64,000 bases of DNA from Bacteroidota bacterium (GTDB lineage: Bacteria; Bacteroidota; JABWAT01), in the NCBI GenBank assembly GCA_020161835.1, contig JAIUNL010000020.1:1-64000 (forward strand). The letters are read 5' to 3'. Within the stretch, counting starts at the first letter, position 1. Every line of letters starts with the position of its first letter. The notes beneath the pieces were generated by a model that saw only the letters and a list, made by a program, of their open reading frames with translations, was not told where the DNA came from and made no database searches. Shown piece by piece: positions 54,376-62,309 of this stretch. The translations under genes were made by a program, and so were the position numbers.

Positions 54376-54585
54376 TTACTCCGTTACCGTAGTTAAAATT
54401 TCATCGTTTACAAATTGTGGAATTACATCTGCCGGCAGATACTTTCCTTTTTCAAAGTATTCGCCTTCCTGATATTGCTCCCCGGCTGAAACGTCGATTG
54501 TTTTTGTTTGCTGGTTACTATTATCCACTTCAGTGTAAATGAAGTCACGGAGGACGGAATATTTTGGTTTTTGAGTTTTAGCCAT
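54376..54585 (-). CDS. Small phage protein, unknown
   Basis: The 69-residue product (start at ATG 54585, MAKTQKPKYS; an earlier ATG adds ten residues over the end of the upstream gene) is polar and has no known domain. It is placed between the two blocks of the tail cluster. GAAGG lies upstream of the chosen start. Confidence 0.55.
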   Translation of the reverse strand: MAKTQKPKYSVLRDFIYTEVDNSNQQTKTIDVSAGEQYQEGEYFEKGKYLPADVIPQFVNDEILTTVTE

Positions 54586-54586
54586 A

Positions 54587-55489
54587 TCAACCTTCATTAA
54601 AAGATGTTGGTACAATTTCGCCGTAAACCAGCATCAAGTCATCAAATTCACCAGTTGCAGTTCCGCCAGTGTTATTGACTTCAAGATGAAGAGCTGCATG
54701 CCGGCTTAGATCATTTGAAATGGTAATTGTGCCAGATAGAGTTCTTTCTCCAGCGTTCGAATCGGAAATAACCAGTAATTCCGTTTGAGTCGGAACTGAG
54801 TCAAAAACCTTTAACCCAATTTTGCGGTTAAAAGAACTTGCCTGGTTATATAGGTAAGTATTTCCCAAAACTGAAAATTTCATTCCCGTTTTTACCGGAA
54901 TTTTGAAACCACCCGAAGAGGATCTTGTAAATACTGCAGCAAGTGCCGGCGTCGCCTGTGTCAGTTTAAAAATCGGTTCATTGCCCAAACTAAAACCAAC
55001 GTTTTTTGAAGTTGAGGAAAATGTACCGTTTGTTGGTGTACCAAACCATGATGTAGAAGTGCCCCTGGAAAGAGATGGAGATAACAGATTTATACCGTTA
55101 CGTATATCCCTTATCCCAGCCTCACTCATTTTTAGTGAGTACACCAGTGGACTGCCGTCACCTGAATCTGGCTCACTTGACATTATAAACGTCGAGCCTA
55201 CATTCCAAATCAATGAACCATTATAGCCAAAGCAGAAGACTTTCACCTTGGTTCCAGCTTCATACCAGGTACGGAGTTGTGCCATCCCAGAAGCATCCAT
55301 GAATTTCAATTCTAATTCATGCATTGTGGAAACAATCGCCTTTTCACCATTAAGAAGATCCTTCGAAGGATTACTTTTAGTGTAACCCTTCGAATCCTTT
55401 AAAACAAGGTCAATCCAGATTGGAGTTGCACAATACTGGTCCGATTCGGCAACAACACAGACCAGATCGTATTTCGATTGGGTTACCAT
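54587..55489 (-). CDS. Phage protein with paralogue at 52077-52964 (copy 1)
   Basis: The 300-residue protein has the same two-part plan as the 295-residue protein encoded 1.6 kb downstream: an N-terminal domain of about 135 residues and a C-terminal beta domain beginning with FSSTSKNVGFSLG. It follows the tail tube gene by 3 bases. It may decorate the tail or attach fibres. No known family was recognised. Confidence 0.65.
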   Translation of the reverse strand: MVTQSKYDLVCVVAESDQYCATPIWIDLVLKDSKGYTKSNPSKDLLNGEKAIVSTMHELELKFMDASGMAQLRTWYEAGTKVKVFCFGYNGSLIWNVGSTFIMSSEPDSGDGSPLVYSLKMSEAGIRDIRNGINLLSPSLSRGTSTSWFGTPTNGTFSSTSKNVGFSLGNEPIFKLTQATPALAAVFTRSSSGGFKIPVKTGMKFSVLGNTYLYNQASSFNRKIGLKVFDSVPTQTELLVISDSNAGERTLSGTITISNDLSRHAALHLEVNNTGGTATGEFDDLMLVYGEIVPTSFNEG

Positions 55490-55492
55490 GGG

Positions 55493-55945
55493 TTATGCCT
55501 CAGTGATCAGAGCGGCACGTGTTGGGGCATCCTTATCAGCTGATAAGGTGTAAACCTTTGCGCCATCCTTCGGTTCCCAGGTTAGGCGGATAAGAGTTCC
55601 TGCAGTACCACCCCAAACATCAGTTGAAGCATCATCATAGGTGGCCTTGATCTGACAGCGAACACCGTTATTCATATCGGTCAGAATATTTGCCTCAGTA
55701 GCACCGGCAGAAAGCTGGCATTCAGTGAATTTGAAGTCAACATTTCCCTGGCCGTTCTTCCATTGCTTTTCACCGGAACTTAGATCAAAGGTGCCTTCCT
55801 TAAAAGTGATTCCCTTTGAATCTTTCAGAATTGACCCGGCGCCGATTTCAAGGTTGGCGGTGCCAAAGGCAGCGGCACCAATTGCACCGGCAATAACATT
55901 TCTGATTTCGAGTTTAATTACCCGTTTTGATTTTGGCTGTGCCAT
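55493..55945 (-). CDS. Phage major tail tube protein (probable)
   Basis: The 150-residue product has a beta-rich fold with VIAGAIGAAAFGTANLEIGAG near the N-terminus and ends with ALITEA. Size, composition and place between lysis genes and the chaperone/tape measure fit a tail tube subunit. The identification rests on context and needs a structure comparison. GGGAAAA lies before the ATG. Confidence 0.6.
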   Translation of the reverse strand: MAQPKSKRVIKLEIRNVIAGAIGAAAFGTANLEIGAGSILKDSKGITFKEGTFDLSSGEKQWKNGQGNVDFKFTECQLSAGATEANILTDMNNGVRCQIKATYDDASTDVWGGTAGTLIRLTWEPKDGAKVYTLSADKDAPTRAALITEA

Positions 55946-55977
55946 TTTTCAATTTTCCCGTTTTAGTTTTGAACGAA

Positions 55978-55995
55978 AGCCCTGTTTCCAGGGCT
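55978..55995 (-). terminator. Hairpin between endolysin and tail tube genes
   Basis: AGCCCTG/CAGGGCT stem with a 4-base loop. On the minus strand it is followed by TTCGTTC, a weak T-run. It may partially end transcription or separate lysis and tail transcripts. Confidence 0.4.
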
Positions 55996-56020
55996 GTTTA
56001 AATCTCGATTGAAGGGTAGT

Positions 56021-56749
56021 TTAACCCGCCTTTAAGAAATTGAATTTCGCCTGATATAAATGGGGAGAAGCGAAATAATTCCACCGGCCTTCTGTGCTAA
56101 TACTGGACACAAGTCCGTCACCTTTACTTTCTCCCCTAAGTTCTTTTAACCTGGCTTTTAGTGGACCAAAATCCGATCGGTATTTGACTGGCGTAAACCA
56201 TTTTACTGCGAAGTAATTCCAGGGTTCAACCGTTCTGGATCTGGCCCAATGGCCATCACCATCACTTTCCGCTCGGATTGTGCCCGGTTGTTTTGAAGTA
56301 TTTCCTTCGTAAGTTTTGAAATTTAGTTTTGAAGTAAATTCATTAACAATTCCGCAATGACCCTGCCACGTAACCCCTTTTTGCATAATAAAAATGGATC
56401 CGTCCGAGACATATTTAAACCCTGAATAAACATCTACTGCAGAAATTGACGATCGCCTATCCCTGAATCCCAACGCAGTTGGTGAGGGTTTCGGGAATAC
56501 AGCTCCGGTTTTCACGAGTAAGAAAGAAACATCTGCAGCGCACCAGGGTGAACCAGGCTGAAGACCAACAACTGTCAGCATTGAATCAATAACCGGACTG
56601 GAGTTTGGGGTCACTTCCTGGACACCAACATACTGAGCTGCAAGGAGAACAATTGGCGGCTTGCTTTTTTCAGGCGGAGAACTTGCAAAACTAAACGCTG
56701 AGGACAGCAGCAGCACAAACAATAAAAAGGCCAAGAATGAAAAGCGCAT
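56021..56749 (-). CDS. Endolysin with CHAP-like cysteine peptidase/amidase domain
   Basis: The 242-residue product begins MRFSFLAFLLFVLLLSSA, a signal-like anchor, then the domain with Cys in PWCAADVSFLLVKTG (near residue 70) and His in GHCGIVNEF (near residue 150), which suit a TIGR02594/CHAP-type cell-wall hydrolase. It should cut peptidoglycan at lysis. Start ATG 56749 has AGGA 9 bases upstream and lies inside the holin-like gene by 59 bases. The N-terminal signal suggests a SAR or Sec export mode. Confidence 0.75.
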   Translation of the reverse strand: MRFSFLAFLLFVLLLSSAFSFASSPPEKSKPPIVLLAAQYVGVQEVTPNSSPVIDSMLTVVGLQPGSPWCAADVSFLLVKTGAVFPKPSPTALGFRDRRSSISAVDVYSGFKYVSDGSIFIMQKGVTWQGHCGIVNEFTSKLNFKTYEGNTSKQPGTIRAESDGDGHWARSRTVEPWNYFAVKWFTPVKYRSDFGPLKARLKELRGESKGDGLVSSISTEGRWNYFASPHLYQAKFNFLKAG

Positions 56750-56957
56750 AAGATATATTCCTATTTTGAATGATTTCTGTGAACGTTTCGAACTCCCACA
56801 ACACGATATAGTCAAGCAAGGCAACGATCAAGAGAAAAATAGAGACCTTTAAAAGTGCTGCCGAAAACGAAGAGAATTCCAAGGCATGAGCAATGGTCCA
56901 GTTGAATCCAAGCAGGGCCAGAATGAAGAAAACAAAAGAGAATAATAAGAACCGCAT
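56691..56957 (-). CDS. Holin-like membrane protein
   Basis: The 88-residue product has three hydrophobic segments (about 3-25, 38-55, 68-87). AGGAG lies 7 bases before the start. It overlaps the endolysin start by 59 bases and follows the spanin-like gene by 9. Small size, three membrane spans and place are those of a class I holin. No sequence family was recognised. Confidence 0.7.
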   Translation of the reverse strand: MRFLLFSFVFFILALLGFNWTIAHALEFSSFSAALLKVSIFLLIVALLDYIVLWEFETFTEIIQNRNISYALFILGLFIVCAAAVLSV

Positions 56958-56966
56958 AACTGTCTC

Positions 56967-57515
56967 CTAACGTAATTTGAATCCTAAAAAGATGCCGGCA
57001 AATAGAGTTGAAACCAGGCAAATCCAGAAGATATAATTCTGCCAGATTGGGGGTGACTCTGTTATCGGGTCATCCGGATAAAAGCTTTGCAGAATAATCG
57101 ATGTATCAAGCCTGACTTCAACCAAATTAAAGTGTGGAGCCGGATCGGATGAAAACTCAATCCGCAACCGTTTAAATACACTGAATGAGCTGTCAAATAC
57201 TGCAGAGGTAAAAACCCGGGCCCGGATAGTTTTCCGGGGTTTCAATGTATTCACCGGGGAGACAATAGAAGCCTGCTCCAACCGATCATTTCCGGTAGTT
57301 GATTGAATTTCAACCATCCTACCGGAATCTGCAGGAACAAACACATCACCGTCAATTTCCAGAATCGTGCGAAATTCAGTTGCCGGCAAGTCAAATTCTG
57401 CAACCGGACTGACCGGAACCCGGACCGTAGTTTCTACGCGTGCGGGACCCGAGCCAGTGGTTGAGCAGCCGGAGACAGCCAGCAGACAAATCAAAAGAAA
57501 TAGGTATCGTTTCAT
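56967..57515 (-). CDS. Unimolecular spanin-like lipoprotein
   Basis: The 182-residue product has a lipobox ending AVSGC (Cys17), a beta-rich periplasmic part and a C-terminal transmembrane helix (about 160-178, IFWICLVSTLFAGIFLGF). An outer-membrane lipid anchor plus an inner-membrane C-terminal helix is the plan of u-spanins such as phage T1 gp11, which fuse the two membranes at lysis. It is the first gene of a lysis cassette. The length is greater than in T1 (about 130). Confidence 0.65.
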   Translation of the reverse strand: MKRYLFLLICLLAVSGCSTTGSGPARVETTVRVPVSPVAEFDLPATEFRTILEIDGDVFVPADSGRMVEIQSTTGNDRLEQASIVSPVNTLKPRKTIRARVFTSAVFDSSFSVFKRLRIEFSSDPAPHFNLVEVRLDTSIILQSFYPDDPITESPPIWQNYIFWICLVSTLFAGIFLGFKLR

Positions 57516-57961
57516 TAATTCATTACATCCGATAATTGTAAAATCATACTTCCGACAGCGACACCTGCAGATCCAAATCCATCAGGATCGATGGCATAAG
57601 AATAGTCGAGACCGATGTAAATTTTCCGGCCATTGATATCTATTGTTTTCCCAGGTAATTCACTTATAAGTAAATCAATCATGTCAGTCACTATATCAAC
57701 ATGGAGGCCTTCACCCTTCAGGTTTTTAACGATGAAGTAAATGCCAATTGAAGGATTATGATTTACATTCCGGCCGGTAAAATCGGAAGCCTTACCAGCT
57801 CCCTCAGGGATATAAACCAGAACTGCCGGTGTATTAATTGTCAGCTGATTAATTCTTGAAATCTCCCCTGAGTACCGGCCAATAAGACTAGCACCCAGAG
57901 CAACTTTCTGTGTATTCAGAAAAACAATCATCTCATCCCGGATACCAGTCAGCAGTCCCAT
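57515..57961 (-). CDS. Mu gp37-like protein (DUF1834)
   Basis: The 148-residue protein resembles Mu gp37 (DUF1834): PAVLVYIPEG near residue 47, then IGIYFIVKNLKG and a C-terminal GSMILQLS. Mu gp37 acts in head-tail joining or tail completion. It overlaps the gp36-like gene by 1 base and is followed by the lysis genes. Confidence 0.8.
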   Translation of the reverse strand: MGLLTGIRDEMIVFLNTQKVALGASLIGRYSGEISRINQLTINTPAVLVYIPEGAGKASDFTGRNVNHNPSIGIYFIVKNLKGEGLHVDIVTDMIDLLISELPGKTIDINGRKIYIGLDYSYAIDPDGFGSAGVAVGSMILQLSDVMN

Positions 57962-58383
57962 TAGTATTGATCCAGAACTGATTTTGGAAACGTGCGGTCA
58001 TCAGAGGTTTTATTAGTTCTGATCACCCCGGTATCGGGAACTGTGACTCCCAGAGCCAATTCACCTGAAGCAATTTTTTCGAGAAGTTTCATGGCATTTT
58101 TCTGAAGGGAAAGAACAGCCTCAGGGGTTTCAACAAGTACCTTTCTCTGGTACAATCTGAAGCATGTCAGATCCTTCGAAATAGACTTGATAATTGCAGG
58201 AACCGTAATAAAAGGAACTGTATATTTTGCCTGGCAAAATCCATCAATCAAGCCATCCACATCAGCAATAATCGGATTCAGAATTCCGGCATCAACATCA
58301 CCGTCATTATCATCATCAGCCAGTTCCAGGAGTTTATCCGGTGGAATCAGAACTTCGATGTCGGTTTGAGTGGTGTATGCCAT
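57961..58383 (-). CDS. Mu gp36-like protein (DUF1320)
   Basis: The 140-residue product starts AYTTQTDIEVLIPPDKLLEL, with DVDGLIDGFCQAKYTVPF and LTCFRLYQRK. These are the standard motifs of DUF1320/gp36 of Mu-like phages, a head-tail connector-type protein. It is adjacent to gp37, as in Mu. Confidence 0.88.
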   Translation of the reverse strand: MAYTTQTDIEVLIPPDKLLELADDDNDGDVDAGILNPIIADVDGLIDGFCQAKYTVPFITVPAIIKSISKDLTCFRLYQRKVLVETPEAVLSLQKNAMKLLEKIASGELALGVTVPDTGVIRTNKTSDDRTFPKSVLDQY

Positions 58384-58400
58384 TTTCTTCCTTTTAGATC

Positions 58401-58430
58401 AAATCCGGAGAGCTTTCACCCTCCGGATTT
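58401..58430 (-). other. Perfect 10-bp hairpin in the late phage operon
   Basis: AAATCCGGAG/CTCCGGATTT with a 10-base loop lies between the decoration protein and gp36-like genes. It lacks a long T-run, so it may be a partial terminator or RNA stability element that keeps capsid mRNA abundant. Confidence 0.5.
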
Positions 58431-58492
58431 TAATGCCCCGGATTTCGTTGCCGGAGCGAGCCTTTATGCCCTTAAAATCACTGGGCGGTGGA

Positions 58493-58825
58493 TTATTTCA
58501 GTTGAACACGGATTAAGTCACCATCTGCAGAAGCTGCATCGAGTGCATATCCGTTTACTTTCTCAGTCGAGGCTACTGCCTTTGCTTTTCCAACGTTGGT
58601 TGTGGTTACAGCCACGCCGGCAGTAATTGCAGCACTGGCTTCGACCAGGACAATACCATCAATCACAACCGTTGCATAGTATCCTGAATCAGTATCGTCG
58701 TTAACGACACCGAAGGATTTACCATCAGCTGAAGGGTAATTGCCGTCAAAACCAATAAATCTGTTTTTCACCAAAGCGGCGGCAGCCAGAAGCGTAACAA
58801 TGAGACCAGGATTAGTCGTTTTCAT
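58493..58825 (-). CDS. Capsid decoration protein-like (DUF2190 type)
   Basis: The 110-residue product starts MKTTNPGLIVTLLAAAAL and has ASAAITAGVAVTTTNVGKAKA, the pattern of DUF2190 phage head decoration proteins (a small beta-tulip, with the A-x-x-I-x-x-G motif). It is close to the major capsid gene, as in other phages. Confidence 0.75.
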   Translation of the reverse strand: MKTTNPGLIVTLLAAAALVKNRFIGFDGNYPSADGKSFGVVNDDTDSGYYATVVIDGIVLVEASAAITAGVAVTTTNVGKAKAVASTEKVNGYALDAASADGDLIRVQLK

Positions 58826-58838
58826 TCAATCCTCTTAC

Positions 58839-59024
58839 TTATTTTTCTGATCCGGATTTTCCGGAATCAGCAGATTTTGTTTCCTTGATCAGATCCACAA
58901 ACTGGGACAATCCCTTAGCTTCCTTATCTGTCAATTCAATAGTGTCGCCGACTTCATACTCAGTATCATGAGACTTGATCGGTCCATCGATCACCCGGTA
59001 TTTCCGGGCGGTAGTTTTTGCCAT
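58839..59024 (-). CDS. Small Mu gp35-like protein
   Basis: The 61-residue product (start ATG 59024, GGAGA 8 bases upstream) has KYRVIDGPIKSHDTEYEVGD, a pattern like the N-terminal domain of Mu gp35, which is usually next to the major head gene. C-terminal residues are charged and short compared to gp35. Confidence 0.6.
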   Translation of the reverse strand: MAKTTARKYRVIDGPIKSHDTEYEVGDTIELTDKEAKGLSQFVDLIKETKSADSGKSGSEK

Positions 59025-59050
59025 TTGATTTTCTCCGGTTAAATCGAGCA

Positions 59051-59080
59051 ATTAGCCAGACCGCAATCAGCCTGGCTAAT
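59051..59080 (-). other. Hairpin after the major capsid gene
   Basis: ATTAGCCAG and CTGGCTAAT arms with a 12-base loop lie just past the capsid stop codon. There is no T-run in the minus direction. It may stabilise the 3-prime end of capsid mRNA. Confidence 0.45.
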
Positions 59081-59085
59081 TAAAA

Positions 59086-60000
59086 TCAGGCTACAGTATT
59101 GGAGATAAGGTAACCGGCATCAGATCCTGCAATCTTCGGAACGAAGAAATCAGTTGACCGGACGATAGCTACTTTTCCGCCATTTTCGGCATATTTATCA
59201 ACCTGAGGATACCCGGATTTTTTGTACGTGTACCCAAAAGAAGGATCATATTCAGTTGGATTTGCCTGGTTATTCACATAAGCCAGGATGAAATTATCAC
59301 CCCAGATATCAGCGAAAACGCCGGCATCAGAAGCATAGATACCATTACCAACAACCACATTATCAACACCGATGATTTCCTTCAGAAGATCAACAGTCAG
59401 AACACCCTTCATGGAGTATTTAATACGATCCATAACCTGAGGGTGGACTTTTAACGCAGAAAAGGTTGCCGGTCCCATGATTACAGTATTCGGGTAATGC
59501 CCGATTTTTCCGCGGATGGCTTCTTTTCCTGCCTCAATATCAACGAGAGGAACGGAATTTGCAGTATCACTCCAGCAACCGGTAGAAGTCAGCGCCTTCT
59601 TGTTTCCGGAAGGATAATTTCCTGCAGTTTGTGCCAGGTCAGCAGCCTTTTTCTCCAGACGGAGTGCAATACCTTCAGAAACAACACGGGTTGCATGTTT
59701 TTCTTTTCCGAGCATGGATTCATTTTCTTCCCGGTAATCAACCGGATACTCCAGGTCATGCTCTTCGGTGATCACATCGATAGAACTCAGATCTTCAGGC
59801 AGGATCCTGTTGGATTTTGCCCGGATAGCCCGTTCGGTGCTGTAGATTTTGAAAGCTTCTTTCCCAAACGAGGGGACTTTTCCAGCTTCCTTGTCAAGCG
59901 CAACAACCGGGAATAAAGAAGTGGCAATCATTTGGGCATTTGTGTACCCTCTGGCCAGCTCGGTCAAAACTGGATCGACGATCCGGTCTTTTTTTAGCAT
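59086..60000 (-). CDS. Phage major capsid protein
   Basis: The 304-residue protein has the features of Mu T-like/E-like capsid proteins: FPVVALDKEAGKVPSFGKEAF near residue 30, IDVITEEHDLEYPVDYREE and a GPATFSALKVHPQV motif near residue 200. It is preceded by the protease/scaffold gene by 19 bases. It should form the HK97-fold shell. No N-terminal propeptide is obvious. Confidence 0.9.
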   Translation of the reverse strand: MLKKDRIVDPVLTELARGYTNAQMIATSLFPVVALDKEAGKVPSFGKEAFKIYSTERAIRAKSNRILPEDLSSIDVITEEHDLEYPVDYREENESMLGKEKHATRVVSEGIALRLEKKAADLAQTAGNYPSGNKKALTSTGCWSDTANSVPLVDIEAGKEAIRGKIGHYPNTVIMGPATFSALKVHPQVMDRIKYSMKGVLTVDLLKEIIGVDNVVVGNGIYASDAGVFADIWGDNFILAYVNNQANPTEYDPSFGYTYKKSGYPQVDKYAENGGKVAIVRSTDFFVPKIAGSDAGYLISNTVA

Positions 60001-60019
60001 TTGGTTTACTCCGTTTTTG

Positions 60020-61027
60020 TTATTGTTTTACAGCCAGGCTAAGGGCCTGATCATAAGGTATGTTTTTCTCAGACTGAATTTTTAACACTCTCCGATGCAA
60101 TTCAGTACGTTCGGGATCCAGAGTTGCATCACCAAAGGATGCCAGACCGGCATCATCTGCGGCAGTTTCACCTGGCTTCTTTGCAATCGTTTCTGTGCTT
60201 ACAAGCTTTGGAAGACTGCCGATAAAGGATTTAAACGCAACCACACCAGTGGGCTCTTCAGTAACCTTTCCGTCTTCAGAAAACGAGACCACATTATCCA
60301 GGGCAGCAAGAACCTTTAAAAGATCCTCCTGCTGTGCCGGTGTTACAGATCCGTAAGCGATCCGCTCATTGATCCAGGTAATCATATCATTTTTTCTGCT
60401 GATCAGATACTGATCGCGGAGGCGTTGTTCTGCAACTTCTTTAGCCGAACCTGCCGTAGCAACTTCAGCTTTCATATCTGCAAAAGAAGCAATTTCACCC
60501 TGGGCTTTTTGCAGATCTGCAGAAAGAGATTCAACCCTGGCAGCCAGGTCAGAAAAGGACTTGAATTCCGTTTCTGAAACCATTACCATCGTTTGCGGAT
60601 CCTCTGCGAACTCAACGGTTACAAGTTCAATATCATCGCCGGCAGCAAATGCAACAGGCTCAAGACCCTTCACTGCAGGAGCTGCAATACCCAGGAACGA
60701 AACTGCCTTCAGGTACGGACCAGGCCCTTTCCCTGGCATATCGATAGATTTGAAAATCTCAACCGAAACCCGCTTGTACTGCTTCTGATTGACAGCTTCC
60801 TGAAATTCTGCAACAACGTCTTTGAATTCAGCCAGAAGCATTCCTGACTCATCTTTTAATCCTGCAACCCAACCCCATGAGGGGCCTGTTTTTGCGTGGT
60901 CAATCGAGATTCCGGCCTCGAGAAAGGTCGGATCATACCGATCAACAATTGCCGCAACATCCTCTGCAGAGAAGTTTCCCTGAGGGTAGTTTCCGGCCTT
61001 AAATACCTGGAAAAATTTTCCGTTCAT
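60020..61027 (-). CDS. Mu gp I-like protease/scaffold protein
   Basis: The 335-residue product has an N-terminal protease-like domain (FFQVFKAGNYPQGNFSAEDV and DHAKTGPSWGWVAGL) and a coiled-coil scaffold-like C-terminal part (about 180-260), as in Mu gp I/Z. It cleaves and guides the capsid protein. I use ATG 61027 because AAGGA lies 7 bases upstream. The open frame continues 138 codons further but overlaps divergent plus-strand genes. The first gene of the leftward late operon. Confidence 0.87.
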   Translation of the reverse strand: MNGKFFQVFKAGNYPQGNFSAEDVAAIVDRYDPTFLEAGISIDHAKTGPSWGWVAGLKDESGMLLAEFKDVVAEFQEAVNQKQYKRVSVEIFKSIDMPGKGPGPYLKAVSFLGIAAPAVKGLEPVAFAAGDDIELVTVEFAEDPQTMVMVSETEFKSFSDLAARVESLSADLQKAQGEIASFADMKAEVATAGSAKEVAEQRLRDQYLISRKNDMITWINERIAYGSVTPAQQEDLLKVLAALDNVVSFSEDGKVTEEPTGVVAFKSFIGSLPKLVSTETIAKKPGETAADDAGLASFGDATLDPERTELHRRVLKIQSEKNIPYDQALSLAVKQ

Positions 61028-61204
61028 TTTCAATCCTTCACCTGTTCGGTTTGTTTGTCGGACATCGTAAGTACAAAGGTCTCCATTATCTAAAACCCAT
61101 TCTTTTGAACCATTCACTAATTTGGCTATTAAGAAATGAGGATTTTTGTATTTACCAAAGCCGGATTCAACCGGGTCAAGTTTAACCGAAAACAAGGGAT
61201 TTTC

Positions 61205-61630
61205 ATGGATATCACTTCTGCCGGCGAGGTTGCAAGAACCATCACAGCCGATTACGTCATGACCGGGATTATGCTTTTTATTTTTCTGATTTCGTCTGGG
61301 TACCTGATCAAGGTAATCAAGGCAATCATCAAGGATAATAAGGCACACATCATTGAATTGAATGCATCTCACCAGAGCCAGATCAATACGCTCATCGAAA
61401 ATCATCAGGCCCGACTTGATGAGATGAATTCCCGCTATCAATCCAGTGTGGAATCGATGAATAAAAAGCTGATGGAGTTAAACCGCCAGGCGATGGAAAC
61501 CCAAAAGGATCTTATTGCCACGATCAAGGAAAACAACGAGATCATCCTTCAGCACAGTGGAGTTTCAATCCGGCTTGAAACCTCTGTAACAACGCTTTTG
61601 AGCACAATTAAAGACTTTGCAAAATCATAA
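61205..61630 (+). CDS. Membrane-anchored coiled-coil phage protein
   Basis: The 141-residue product (start ATG 61205 with AAGGGA upstream) has one transmembrane segment (about 20-40) and a long coiled-coil helix (about 45-130). It resembles the plan of the small coiled-coil proteins (DUF2730-like, gp25) that precede the terminase genes of Mu-like phages. It is the first gene of the rightward packaging operon. Confidence 0.65.
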   Translation: MDITSAGEVARTITADYVMTGIMLFIFLISSGYLIKVIKAIIKDNKAHIIELNASHQSQINTLIENHQARLDEMNSRYQSSVESMNKKLMELNRQAMETQKDLIATIKENNEIILQHSGVSIRLETSVTTLLSTIKDFAKS

Positions 61631-61639
61631 AGGAAAAGT

Positions 61640-61894
61640 ATGTCCATTCTGAGAGATCAAATTTATATTCTGAAAGCCCGGCTGGCCGATGCACGGAAAC
61701 TCCTCAAAAATCTTGACCTAAAGGCAGATGCACATCTCGTTTCTGTTCAGCAAAAAATGAGCCCGTACAACGAGCTTCAGGATCTCGACCTGGATGCAGT
61801 ACTGGTCTCCGTCCAGGAACTGAAAAACATCCAGGATGAATACAAAGAACTGGCATCCAAAATCAAAGAAATGGAGTCAGACCTCAATGGCTAA
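61640..61894 (+). CDS. Small coiled-coil phage protein
   Basis: The 84-residue, helical protein (heptads across residues 1-30 and 55-84) overlaps the next gene by 8 bases. AGGAAAAGT lies upstream. By place it fits the small gp26-like proteins of Mu-type phages. No domain was recognised. Confidence 0.65.
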   Translation: MSILRDQIYILKARLADARKLLKNLDLKADAHLVSVQQKMSPYNELQDLDLDAVLVSVQELKNIQDEYKELASKIKEMESDLNG

Positions 61895-62309
61895 AACCGC
61901 AATGTACCTGGCTGAAGCTGAACGGCTTTATGTCGCCCAGGGACTTTCTCTGGATGCTGTGCTCGGAATCCTGGAAGGTAAGGTTTCCCGGAAAACCCTT
62001 TATAACTGGAAGGTTGAAGGAGATTGGGATAACAAGCGGAAAAAACATGAAGAGTTTGAAATTGAAATTGCTGATGGCGTCAGAAATCTGGTAAGAAAAA
62101 CGATGACTGAAGCAATTGCAAATCCAAGCAGAATGACTCTTCTAGCCTTCAAACAGGCTTATAGCATTGCAAAAATGACTGACGAACCCTTCCTGAATTT
62201 TATGGAAGGGAATAAAAAACCTGACCAGGCTGAAGACAGCATTAATCAGAAAAAACAACAATTAGCTGCTTTATTCGAGGATATCTTCGGTGTCAAACCC
62301 AATCTTTGA
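61887..62309 (+). CDS. Phage terminase small subunit-like (DUF1804)
   Basis: The 140-residue product (start ATG 61887) has AERLYVAQGLSLDAVLGIL and TLYNWKVEGDWD, a helix-turn-helix pattern near residue 20-45 as in DUF1804 phage proteins that precede the gp28 terminase. It should bind DNA and recruit the large subunit. The start is inside an 8-base overlap with the preceding stop. Confidence 0.78.
   Translation: MAKTAMYLAEAERLYVAQGLSLDAVLGILEGKVSRKTLYNWKVEGDWDNKRKKHEEFEIEIADGVRNLVRKTMTEAIANPSRMTLLAFKQAYSIAKMTDEPFLNFMEGNKKPDQAEDSINQKKQQLAALFEDIFGVKPNL

Noticed and set aside
61028..61441. Upstream extension of the gp I-like protease frame by 138 codons
   Set aside because: It runs over the start of the divergent plus-strand operon and a good ribosome binding site exists for ATG 61027. 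The part close to the start looks partly protein-like, so a longer form cannot be fully ruled out.
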